Shown: in pieces, positions 35,701 to 46,173 of the stretch | Numbering within the stretch: position 1 is the first letter of the stretch | Layout: each line of letters opens with the position of its first letter | DNA from: Larimichthys crocea | Taxonomy: Eukaryota; Chordata; Actinopteri; Sciaenidae | Assembly (NCBI RefSeq): GCF_000972845.2 | Contig: NC_040016.1 | Location: forward strand, 257,105-321,104 | Reading direction: 5' to 3' | DNA length: 64,000 nucleotides | Notes under the pieces: generated by a model | Told to the model about the DNA's origin: nothing | Databases searched by the model: none | Seen by the model: the letters and a program-made list of their open reading frames with translations, nothing else | Program-made: the position numbers and the translations under genes

Positions 35701-37244
35701 CAACAGGTTTCTGAGGAGGCATTGTGAAGCTTAGCGTGGTGGCTCTGGCTGCACAATCTTGGCACAGTCCCAACTTTGCCTCTGGGAAATTAGCTATAGA
35801 GACCAAAACTGTTTTTGTACCAGGCTGTAAACATGTTTATTTCTGCTGTGAAGTTGGACATTTTAACATGGAGGCTTATGGAGATTGAACGTTCTGTAGC
35901 CAGCCTCAGTGACCATTTGACTACAGTTTTTTCACTACCACACAGGCTTCATTTCACAGCCTGGATTTAAGGCAAAACATCAGTTTTCAGATCACTCAGG
36001 CTGTGCTTTCATTGACAATACGATCAGTCAGCAGTGTCCACATTTGATACACTAAATGACCAAAAGTACAGTCTATAAGCAACCAAAAAGGAAAGGGTCT
36101 TCCACAAACAGCCATAAGGGTCTAAGCCAGGGGTGGGCAAACTTTGTGACTTGCGGGCCACATTGGGTTCTAAAATTTGACAGAGGGGCCGGGCCGGGCC
36201 GGGCCAATTTTCGTTTTTTCGTTTTTTGTCAAAAACAAAAAAACAATGGTTTCAGCTTGTGTCCATTATGCCCAGAAAACAGAATAATAAAAAGTACCTT
36301 GGTCCTCTGGCTGCGCCTGTGGCTTGAAAACAAACAGCATGCAGGAGAAACATGGCGTATGGACAGCGCAATCTAGAGCATGAAACGGGCCTTAGAAGTC
36401 AGGCCCGACCCGGCCCGGGCCGGTAGAATTCGACCCGAGCCCAGCCCGGCCCGTTTTGATTGACAGCTTTGTAGAGCCCGAACCCGTTTGCAGCCCGACG
36501 TTATTAAAATGTGCGCATATGGCATAACAGTCAAGAATGAGTCTAGCCTCCCTATTTGTGCTAAACACTAACAGTGATTCATCTTAATTTTAACATTTTA
36601 GTATGCAACTGGCATAAAAATCAATTTATTTATATTGAAATTTAACAATTGATGATGATAGAACATAGGGTGTACCTGCTATTAGTAGATTAAAAAAATG
36701 AAATCAAGTGCATATTAAGTGTGTATCGAAACAACAGACAAGACACTTAGCAAAGTTGCATTGAAGATGAATTCATTCAATTCAATTCAATCAAAACAAT
36801 ATGTTAGCTGTGGAACACAAGTGAACTGGAATTAATAAACAAAAAAATATTCCTGAAATAAATAGAAGAAGGCTAAAATGTTTTGACTAAAACTGGACTA
36901 AAATACCCTGTGTTCATGTTTGACTAAAACTAGACTAAAAATTTGAGACTTTTAGTCGACTAAAATATGACTAACAAAAATGATTTGTGAAAGACTAAAA
37001 GTAACTAAGAATGAACTTTGAAACAAGACTAAGACTAAGACTAAATTGAACTAAATTTCTTTTGGCGGTTTTAGTCCGTGAAAGTTGCTTCTAAAGTATG
37101 TACTGACTGAACCTCTCTTAATCTCTCTCTATGTCTTTAACATTAACATAGAACTGCAGCCAGGATAAGAGGAGACGTAGATCTGCCATGTATAAACATG
37201 AAGACATAAACTCAGCACTTCTCGCCATGGCCTGGAGTACTTAG
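20721..37244 (+). CDS. Secreted VWD-C8-ZP domain glycoprotein (tectorin/uromodulin/GP2-like)
   Basis: Twelve coding exons with GT-AG junctions and consistent phase: 20721-20803, 21373-21607, 21928-22078, 23045-23129, 23295-23357, 23521-23708, 24755-24892, 26301-26491, 27800-27948, 29214-29459, 30290-30452, 37152-37244. They give 594 residues. Residues 1-19 are a signal peptide (MFHLLLYLTAVLHLSTCGS). A VWD domain (about 29-170) starts CILCTVTGPSVVDVHG and includes GLCGN. A C8-like cysteine-rich segment follows (about 190-268), then a short EGF-like segment (FCQDRFC to CHCRAIF). The ZP module (about 315-560) has ZP-N in exon 8 and ZP-C in exons 10-11. A furin-type site KRRRRS is near residue 574. 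No transmembrane or GPI tail is seen after it. Such proteins polymerise through ZP modules in extracellular matrices or mucus. The exact orthologue is not recognised. Exons 8-11 recur in damaged form at 31532-35592. Confidence 0.85.
24988..25167. mobile_element. 180-bp hAT-type MITE with 8-bp target duplication
   Basis: Ends TACAGATGGGAATTG and CGATTCCCATCACTA are imperfect inverted repeats. The element is flanked by AACTTGAC at 24980-24987 and 25168-25175. The 8-bp duplication and the GATGGGAA terminus fit hAT. It lies in intron 7 of the ZP-domain gene and has no coding capacity. Confidence 0.85.
25496..25800. mobile_element. LTR fragment
   Basis: Starts TGTCAGGGTCTGTCA and follows with CTTCCTGTTCCCTGTGTG and a TATATAATC box. 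Composition and layout resemble the complete solo LTR at 17297-17928. The 3' end is lost or diverged, and it runs into a CA-rich stretch near 25810-25855. Confidence 0.55.
25950..26225. mobile_element. hAT-like fragment
   Basis: Repetitive text ending GATACAGATACAGATAATG...CGCTCATCCCTAC just before exon 8 of the ZP gene resembles fish hAT non-autonomous elements. Inverted ends and target duplication were not resolved. Its copy opens the duplicated block at 31194. Confidence 0.4.
26617..27656. mobile_element. 1,040-bp non-autonomous hAT-type element with 8-bp target duplication
   Basis: Ends CAGTGTTAATTTCGTCA and TGACAAAATTAACACTG are near-perfect inverted repeats. ATACAAAG flanks both sides (26609-26616 and 27657-27664). 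The inside is non-coding. It has repeated GACTAAAACTAGACTAAAAT motifs near the right end and a GCCCG-rich patch near 26995-27075. It lies in intron 8 of the ZP gene. Further copies are at about 31840-32875 (duplicated block) and about 36300-37055 (partial). Confidence 0.9.
28290..28780 (+). mobile_element. Non-LTR retrotransposon 3' fragment (L2-like)
   Basis: Broken frames read DYCNALLTGLPA and, further on, a typical 3'-end stretch, resembling the C-terminal region of L2/CR1-type reverse transcriptase ORFs in fish. The frame is interrupted and the element is dead. A shorter relative is at 14460-14650 and a duplicate at about 33470-33955. Confidence 0.6.
30566..30850 (+). repeat. Dispersed fish repeat, copy a
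   Basis: Contains GAGACCAAAACTGTTTTTGTACCAGGCTGTAAACATG and ACATTTTAACATGGAGGCTTATGG-type text. It recurs inverted at about 50940-51370 and 57050-57450 and, through the block duplication, at about 35700-35965. Origin (SINE or DNA element) not resolved. Confidence 0.6.
30992..31183. mobile_element. hAT (Charlie-like) terminus, cut by the gap
   Basis: CAGGGGTGGGCAAACTTTG followed by GCGGGCCACATTGGG is the typical end of vertebrate hAT/Charlie-type elements. It runs into the N run. The same terminus recurs at about 36127 in the duplicated block. Confidence 0.6.
31184..31193. other. Assembly gap (ten Ns)
   Basis: Ten consecutive N characters mark a scaffold join directly before the error-rich duplicate block. 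Confidence 0.99.
31194..36200 (+). pseudogene. Second, indel-ridden copy of ZP-gene exons 8-11 (probable assembly duplicate)
   Basis: Follows 25957-31060 base by base, including all transposons, but with frequent one- to two-base deletions and scattered substitutions in exons and introns alike. Recognisable exons: 31532-31713 (exon 8, two-base loss in the LLEDKG segment and a damaged donor), 33011-33155 (exon 9, several losses), 34387-34627 (exon 10) and 35432-35592 (exon 11). None keeps an open frame. Because it starts at the N run and the damage ignores coding function, it looks like an unpolished long-read gap fill or a second haplotype. A real but dead tandem duplication is the alternative. 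The final coding exon at 37152 is present only once. Confidence 0.85.
36185..37055. mobile_element. GGGCC-rich junction and partial third copy of the 1-kb hAT-type element
   Basis: After a GGGCC repeat (about 36187-36206), sequence from about 36302 follows the element at 26617-27656, from its position 26908 on. It lacks both inverted ends. It carries its own substitutions and fewer deletions than the block before it, so it is an independent copy rather than part of the duplicate. Confidence 0.6.
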
Positions 37245-39306
37245 GTAAGACACATCTCTGATGCTGAATAATGAGTTTCCCCTCCATTTCTACTGAAAAC
37301 CTTACAAACAACAAATTATGGCATTTTTTATGTACAAGCAAGTTAAAACTTTGACAATATATGTGAACTGAGGGTTTATTTAAGACTTACAGGCTTGTTG
37401 TGGTAGTTTTAAGAGGCAAAACTGGGTGGGGGTCAAGGCCATCAACCGGGAGTCACTGGACAGATGAGTAAGATAAAATAAGAGTTACCATCTCCTCGGA
37501 CATACATCCACCTGTTATCACATCACCAAAGCTCCATCCTTGACAACGTACATACATGATCCCACAGGAATGTGTAACCCCAGAAATGGCATTATCATGA
37601 TCAAAACTATTTTCCACTGCTGTTTGAAGTACAGAGATTAGCAAAGAAGAGCTTTAGGGTGATTTGAATCCTGAGATGGAACAAATGGAACCCCTCAATC
37701 AACATCACTAACGCAACAGTGAAACACAAGGCTGTGTTCCTACTTTCTGAGAATGCAGCTGAAAGAAACAAAAGAAAACAATCTGAACTTTTTCCGCAAT
37801 AGAAACTCAAATAATGGATCTATCAACAAATAACCCAGCTGCATCTTTTGCTGCAGTGCTGATTAATGATGATGTCAAACTGACAACCGTTAAGGCGTAC
37901 TTCTTGTAGACTACCATGAAGCCAGAGCAGCGTATGGACCCCATCTGAGCTCTGGAAGGCTGAACTACCCCAGATCAACTTCATTATCTAAGTTAGTTTA
38001 TATGAACTTTATTTAATCAGGCAATCTCATTGGGATTAGGATCTGTTTTGCAAGAGGTTTAGGAAGATTTTGCTAGTCCACCCAACCTTTTCTAGGGTCT
38101 TGCAGAAACATACAGCCCACTGTACCAGAAACAGATGTCTTGTCTAAAGGCCCTTGCTCCAGGAAGCATCGTGACCAGATTCTGAGGGCAAACATCTACA
38201 CAAGGCAGCAAAAAAACTACACCTAATAGGGAAGACAATCGACTTTGTCAGGAAGGGGGAAATGTCCAAGATGTCAAAAACAGCAAGCCAATTAGTCCTA
38301 CTGGAATTACAGAACTCCAAGTAGGTAAGTACCGGAGATGGAGATGAAGGTAGACGCAATGTGTGCCCACTGAGGTTGGTTACAAAGCCTGTCTACCCTA
38401 TGTCTTGTTCTGAGTTTATCAGGGCATTTACAATTCTATTGTTTATCTTACAATCTTTAAAATGGAGGAGAAATGTTTTCCTGCTGTAATAACTTACTAC
38501 AAGAGATGTGTTCTCAGGTTGTTTCCATGATGCCCGGTCAACAAGGTCTCGATCTCCAGAATTATTCCAGATCAAGAGTCCGGACGGCTGAATATCTTCG
38601 ATAATACTACTTTTGATTCTCTGTTCTCACAAAGTTGTGATTTGGTGGAGGGCTCAATTCTACAATTTATACTTGAACTATCCTAATACTGCTATGGTGA
38701 AACTTGGTTGATGATCATTACCACTCTCATATTTGAAATTGGTCCAGTACATTTGGCTGCAAAGTACAATCCTTTAGAGTAATTCCACACCATCAGTGTA
38801 CATTCACTGTTTTGCTACTGAAAAACTCAGTGTCTAGCAACATCAAGGGAAAGGTACAACAGAGATAGATTGTTTGTTAAAGTATGATAATTTTTGTTTA
38901 CCATGATATCGCTCTGTTCAAACCCACCAGACTGCACTGGAAAAAAACAGTAATTTTACAATGCAGAATACTGAAGCTGCTTGTCTAATGCTGCCTTGAT
39001 TGGTTACTTTGTGTTATTTTGTGACTGGTGAGTTTGAACTAAAATGTTAAAACATCATAGCGAGTCATGCAGTAACACAACACAAAAAAGTGTGTACACA
39101 TTGCAGTGTATTTTATAACTGCAGCTGCTGGACCAATTTCAAAAATTGTTAATAAACATTCAGTCACTAAAATATGGTTGAAAAATACCTATGTTTCCTT
39201 ATAAAGATGAAGAAGAGTGAGATGAGAAAATACATTAAATAGAGGCCTGGAGTCAAGATATTACAGAAGCGTATTGCATTCACTTGAAAAAAAATTAGAC
39301 ACCTTT
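37245..39306. other. Intergenic region downstream of the ZP gene
   Basis: No gene, RNA or recognisable transposon end is seen. A consensus-like splice donor (GTAAGA) directly follows the ZP-gene stop codon at 37242-37244. The ORFs here are short and have no recognisable domain. Confidence 0.5.
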
Positions 39307-40305
39307 TCTCGTAATTACGAGATAAGGAAAGGTGCCTCATTGGCCACTGCACTTCGGTAAAGTTAGAAAGATATTGGCACTTCCGCTTTCAGGATCAATA
39401 ACTCTTAATTGAAACGTTGTTAAAACACAAAACACATATATTTTCAACCGTAGTAAGACAGACAACGAGCTACAACCTAATGTTTATCAAAACGAGCTAC
39501 AACCTAATGTTCATCACAACGAGCCATCCTCGGAGCCACTCCAATAACATTAGTGTTTACTAGCACTTTTCATAATTTCTGGGAATTTTTATTTATGACA
39601 ACTCCACCTGATTCTTGTTCTAAAATGGTGAAATGAAACCCCATTCTAAAAAAGGTAAGAAGGAGAGTGAGAGACAGAAATGAGGGAATGTCACTGGACA
39701 AATGCCCAAATGAATGTACTGGAGTTATCAGAAGACAAATGCCCAAATGAATGTACTGGAGTTATCAGAAAACAAATGAAATTGTTTTGATGAATTTTCT
39801 AAATTTGCATATGTCACCATACATTGTATATGATTTCAACATCACATTATTAGAAAATGGTACAGTAAAAGAACTTAAAAAACACCCCAGAAGTAGCTGG
39901 GAACATGTAGAACAATAAATCAGGTGGAGTTGTCAGAAAACAATTTAATTTGTTTATTTAATGACTTTTCTAAATCTGCATATGTATCTTAGAAGAGATT
40001 ATTATTTGATTTCTGGGTTTCCGAGGTGCACTTGAAGGCACCATGAAGGCGCTTTACCGTACAAACCGATGTTGTGAAGTTATTGATTAATATTCCTAAT
40101 AAAAATTCCCAGAAATTATAAAAATTCCTAGTAAACATTAGGTTGTAGCTCGTTGACTATCTTACTATGGTTGAAAATATATGTGTTTTGTGTTTTAACA
40201 ACGTTTTAATTAAGAGTTATTGACCCCGGAAGTGCCAATATCTTTCTAACTTTACCAAAGTGCAGTGGCCAATGAGGCACCTTTCCTTATCTCGTAATTA
40301 TGAGA
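39307..40305. mobile_element. Fold-back element with long terminal inverted repeats
   Basis: The left arm (39307 to about 39490) and the right arm (about 40130 to 40305) are inverted copies over roughly 180 bp with few mismatches. Shared segments include GATAAGGAAAGGTGCC and its complement, and GAGCTACAACCTAATG and its complement. The outermost bases form a near-perfect palindrome, TCTCGTAATTACGAGA, on the left and its one-mismatch version on the right. Shorter inverted pairs continue inside (ACTCCACCTGATT near 39602, complement near 39920). A 37-bp direct duplication sits at 39698-39771. There is no coding capacity. The target duplication was not resolved. Confidence 0.8.
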
Positions 40306-43300
40306 TCCTGATCTGTTTCCTGTTTTCAGGAAAGCTAAGCTTATCATATCTTGACTCCAGCAGTCAATGTGAAGGACACACATCAGCACAACTTTACAAT
40401 TCTTTATATTTCCTTTTTTAAATATCATTCTGCCTTTTTTCACGTACAGCAGGCAGGAGGCCCAGCTTATGACAGGAAATCATTGATCACAAGCTGGGTT
40501 ACAAGAAGGTCAGTGGAAAACGTACATAAGTCTGATCTGCATGGTCATCATTATTAACTGATTCCTGACTTAAATAATAACACAACTCAAACTGTGGCCC
40601 TTGTGACACCAAGACGTGCTGTTCTGCTGTATCACTTTTATATTCTTGTTTCTGTGCATGCAAAAAGAAAAAAAAAAAGAAAGAAAAAGGGGAAGATGGG
40701 AAAAAGAGTGAGTGTGTTATTGATGCATCTGTTCCTGACTTTAAAGTTCAAATGTGGTTGAAGGTTTTGATAGTTGACACAGAGTCTAGAGTCATACTAC
40801 ACATATAATGAAGCCACCACTGTGACCTGTGATCTTAAAGCAGATTTCTATGCAACACAACAGTTGCTCTTTTCTATGGTAACACACTTATTGTTTGATT
40901 AGTTATGAACATTTAATGATATAGAGAATATTAAAGAAAATTAGTATTTTTGAGATTTTTGCGTGTGCAATACTAATAATTAACTAATTATAGACAGTTG
41001 TACACGAGTATTCATTATGAGTAGTTAATTGTGATCATAAACTAGTTAATCGACAACTTTGCTAACAGTCAAAATCAAGTAAGGTCATCAATACAAGACA
41101 TAGCAGCCAGCTAATATTACTTACTAGTCCAACAGCAGAAGCCCAGTTTGGCGTCTGTCTTTCAGCCTTTTATTTCACCAAGCCCTCCAACGACTAAAAG
41201 TCAGTCCCAGATTTACACGTCTGGCAGCTTTTTGCTCGCTCACTCTCTCCTTTTCTGTTCTTAGCTTCTTCCATCAACGTCCTCTTCAGAGCAGCTGGTG
41301 GACATCAGAGGGAAAACCAGATTCTTTCAGACATTTTCTCCATAAAATATGATGCAGTTTCACCAAAATCAGTGAAATAGTTGGTGGTGTGTGACTTAGT
41401 GCCGTAAAGTGTTACGTACTTCTTGTGGGTGAGAAGTATAGGAGAAAAATTTGCTTTAATACTAATATTAGTTTTTGGGGGGTTGAAAAAAACCTGAGAG
41501 TTCAGATAAAGTTTGAATCCTCAACTACAATACTGTAAATGCATGGAGCTTAAACTAATATTATGCTTCTTTTAATATACATATAGACGTCTCTGTGGAT
41601 GTACTTGTAGAAAAGTTTATTGGGTGGCAGAGGACCTCCCAAATCTGCAACATATTCAGGCATGCAATTCAAATTCAAAAGTACATGTTAAAGATAACCC
41701 ATTTAACATTTAAAATGCCAAAATCTAAAATAGAAATAATGTAAAATTCAATATACATTGTAATATGGATTTAATTTTTATTTATGCATTCACTGCATCA
41801 TAATTAACTGGAAAACAAATGCTTAAACTGATATTCGTTAGGACTTTTCCATGCCACATAAAAATCAAATCACAACACGGAAAACAAAGTGAGGAGGTGT
41901 ATTGTGTTTCAGCATTGCCCTGTGGAGGTCCACAATAAAACACAAATCACTGTCATGAGTTTTTACAAGGAGGAGCACAAGCTGTATTTCCTTTTTACGT
42001 GAATCAAAACACATTACAATGTGTACCTATTTTTATTTCTTTGAAATGTTTTTATTTAGGCATTTTAAATCTTCTGTATTACTAAGGTGCGTTCAAAAAC
42101 AGTTCAGCACAAGCATTTTTACTCAATTTTTAATCAAATATTCATTTGATGTTACATTAATATTCATTAAATGTAAACAGGACATTTGTATCTAAGGGTG
42201 ACACTGGGTCAAAACATTTGATGCATGTAGTGTGTGGTAACTGTAAATGACCTGGAGAGTGAAGAGTGATTTTTATACCAATTAACTTTTAATCCAGCAT
42301 CCACCATCTCTGGGACTCTGAACGCACCTCAGGACTTGTCCTCCGCCCCTCGTGGGTAAAGTGCTGCAGAGAAACATTCTGACACAATTTAAGGACCATT
42401 CAATACGTGAAGACCATCACATTGGACCGGATTGCACTGAATAACAAAAAACAAACGATTTTAGCATTGGGCGGTCTTTTAAAAACACGCTCCGAGTGCT
42501 GAAACTTGGATTGTGGTGATCAGAGTCATCAGGAGTCAATCTGCTCCAATAGCAGCTCTGTCCGTCCACAGAGGCTAACACTTTAGCACACAGGATGTCA
42601 GGTAATCACAGGTGAGAAGGATTAATGCAAAAGTCAGGAAGTGACAACTGAGGCACAAAACTTGCGTGACAGAAAACTTTAACTGTGCAGATTAATTACA
42701 GCTTACTGCTGCTCCTCTGTTATGTCTGTTAACGAGTAAAGTAGATACTTATGGTGTTGCGTTTCTAACCTGAGAGTCCATGGTAGCTCACACCCACTTT
42801 TAAAGGAATAATTTGACAATTGATATCTCTCTCATATCCGTCTGCTACACATAAGGCTACAGCCAGTGAGTGACTTTAGAGTGTTGCAAGGCTTCACAAA
42901 GGTCCATTTAGTAGTTGTTCCAGAGCTTTCTATTGTATCACACCATCATCCTCAGCAAATGGAGTTGCCCAGTTGCTTTCGCCATGAAAAATAGAAATTT
43001 GAATCTGTATAATCCCATGACAACAAGACAGAACTCAGTCTACTGAGGAAGTTCATGTGATACAACCAAAAGCTCCAGAAAAGCTACTAAATAGACAGCA
43101 TAGAGAGAAGAACAGTACATATTTACGAGGAAACCAAAACCCATGAATCTGACATTTAATCCCAATTTAAACTTTAAGGGTTTGATTATTTCGGATCATA
43201 CCAAATCAATCGTTAAAAGTAGTTAGGGTTAATTGATTAATTAATGATTAGTTGAATGGCAGAAAAAAAACTGTTAATCTGATAATTGATTGGTCATTTG

Positions 43301-46173
43301 AAGCCTTTGTTTCATCTTGTTTAATGTCAGGATTCGCTGCTTTACATCATTGTAAACTTAATATCTTTAAACAGTTTGCCTTTAAATATCTGGTTATGTT
43401 CTGACATTTTGATATTTGAAAATAAATATTAGTTATTTATTTAAGGATGTTGCTCTGATCTACACAAACTCTTCTGCCAGTAATAACACCCTGTGTGCTA
43501 AAGTGTTAATATCTTCATCAGACAGAGCTTTATATATATATATATATCTATATATCTACGATGTGGTTACAGATATTGACACATACAATATTTTAAACAA
43601 AAAAAAGAGACATTCAGATTCCCGTAGGCACAAAGTTCCATATGGCACAATAACATAAAACATATCTAAGCTCTGCGATGACAGCAAACATTAAAATACA
43701 ACAGAATTAAAACAAAAAGCAAAAAAAAAAATTAAAAAAATAAACAGGGATAAGCACAATAAGGGTCTGAAATGAACCTTCAACGGTAAACTGAGTTCAG
43801 TGGAACAAAGTTAAAAGTGACTGCAGATTCAGCACACATTCTCTGACTGATGTCAGTCTTTCCAGGCTACCAACAACTTCAGGTCACTTCTATGAAAGGT
43901 GTGAAACTTTTAGCAGAGAGATACATTTCATATAAATTACTTTATCATCTGTGAGCAAGGACTGTTTCAAAATCATTCCTTGGTGATGCTGTTAATGATA
44001 CTCTGACATATAATCCTGTTAATGAGTCGAGCTGTTTGCAAATCTTATGGCCGTACTTTCATCAATACACCTTACCGTGGCTCATGATTACTCAAGGTTT
44101 GACTTGGAGATCCTTGAGTGCTGATTTGAGTCTTCATTGTTTAGGGGTTAGATCTAAACACCAGCTGACAAAACTGAATCAGAGCGAGAAGAATGAGTGA
44201 AGATGGAGGCTATGACATGCAGAAATTGAAGGTGGTCATCTGTTGCATTACGAGAAGTTGCTGCTCAACAGATTACAATGATTGTCGATTATAACGATTG
44301 TTCATTACAGACCCTGCAAGCAACTTTGAGTGAATTAAATTATGTTCAGTAAAACTAAAGGTAACTAGATGTTGACTGTTCTGTTGATTTTCAGAATGAC
44401 ACTAGCGGCTGCCTGGAAGGATGTGATCAGCAGTGATGTGATTTGAAGTTGATGGACCCAAACATGCGAAAGCAGCAGTGTGGGTCATGCATGTGGAATA
44501 ATAAAGTTTTATTCTGGTGCAAAGGAGCAAAATCATCAAAATCTTACAAATCAGTAATGATGTTGTCTTTTCATCTCATGCCACATAAGCTGGTAGAGAG
44601 AAAAAATTACTTCAGATTTATTTCAGACCCTAAATACAATCAGAGCTGAGCTCGTCGCTGTAGATCCACGTTGCTCTGATCTGCGACAGTACAGACATCT
44701 GACTAGTATCTGTATCTCTTACAGGCTTTCACACCGAAAGTGCAAAGAGCAGCTGTACCCAGAGTGGCAAGCTGCATGCTTTTTTTTCTGCCACGTTTAG
44801 CAGCCAAAGTTCAACACACGTCGGATGGTATGCTCCTAATAATGTGAGGCAGAAGTGACAGGACGTTGACGATCGTTTCGCTGTAGAGAGGGACGGTGGA
44901 AAAGTTTTGTGCATCTCAGTTTTCCAGCAGTTTTGTACCCTCCAGTCCGATCAGGACATAAGTGAAAAGAAAAATTCAGGATGAGGATACCAGAATTTAT
45001 ATTGTGATTGTTTACATCTGATATAGCCGAATCATCCAGATTTAGCACAAATAAATTGAGAAAATTGGCAAAAGAAAATGCAAATCAATTTGGGAGCCTC
45101 AAGATTAACCCAGTTGGTGGTGCCAATTCTTCAGCTGCCACATGCCTCATGTACGTCAGATTTACTTGGCACTTTAGCCAAGAGTACTCATTTTCTAGCA
45201 ATCTTCAGCGTTTCCACTCAGTTCTTTATGTGCAAAAAAAAAACAAAAAACAAAAGATGGATGGAGACACACTTTGTTTATAGCGTTGTGATTAGCTGCT
45301 TTGTAGGATTATGTGCTGTTCTTGATGTTGCACTCGTGCAAACTGTTTGCTCTCACATGTTTGGAAGTCTCACAATCTTACGTGGACTGCGGTTAAGTTT
45401 ACAGATGGACGCATTTCAACAAATATCCCTCTTTATCAAGTCATTTGTGTCTGAAATTTGAGTCTTATTTTCTTAAAACAAGTGAAAATAAATCTGTAAT
45501 TCAAACTCTAGAGCAATGAGTTATCCTGCTTTGATGCAGACATCCCCAGAAAATTCTTAAACTGAGGAATTTAAATTTTCACTTTTTTCAAGAAAATTGT
45601 TTTTGGACTTAATTATACAGAGAAATAACTTATTGATGATCACTGTTTTTCAGTATAGCTCTATTGATTTTCTGGAGTTGTTTCTTTGTCACTGTCATCC
45701 TGCAGTGAAACAGTCCCAGTAGAGCCTGAAGGCTACATGTCAAAGTTCAGAGATGAATTCAAAGAGGGAAAGCTTGAGGTTGATGCTCCAGGACTAGTTT
45801 CAGTACAGCGCCATAACAGAGTTTGCTCATCATCCAGTGGGATGAAGCATCCACAGTGGCTTCCGAAAGTCCAAATTTCAAACGTTCAACTGCCACTTTT
45901 ACAAGACCAAAGAGCAGAAAAAAAGCCATCTGGCTGTCTGCTGAAGCAGCAGGTCCCGTCTATCCTCCACTCCTCTAACCACAGCAACAGATTTAAAAAA
46001 AATTAAAAGCAGGAAAAGCAATAAAAACTAAAATGGTACTTGGATTTTTGTTTGTTAGTGATTCCTTTTCACATCGCAAGAAGTGATGATGTGAACCAGC
46101 CCATACCACAGTGCAGAACCAGCGAGTCGCGTTGCCTTAGTGATAGTTTTCCTACGTTGTGGTTGGGCCGGGG
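40306..46173. other. Intergenic region between the two convergent genes
   Basis: No gene is recognised. It contains a TA-rich microsatellite (about 43530-43558) and A-rich stretches (40668-40690, 43720-43745). The right part probably includes the pxk 3' UTR. Several TTTATT (AATAAA on the - strand) are present, but none can be singled out as the poly(A) signal. Confidence 0.5.

Noticed and set aside
39698..39771. 37-bp direct repeat, considered as a CRISPR-like or minisatellite array
   Set aside because: Only two head-to-tail copies without spacers, inside a fold-back element of a eukaryotic genome.
45078..45461. 127-codon + strand open frame
   Set aside because: No domain, no splice context and AT-rich composition; best read as chance in intergenic DNA or the pxk 3' region.
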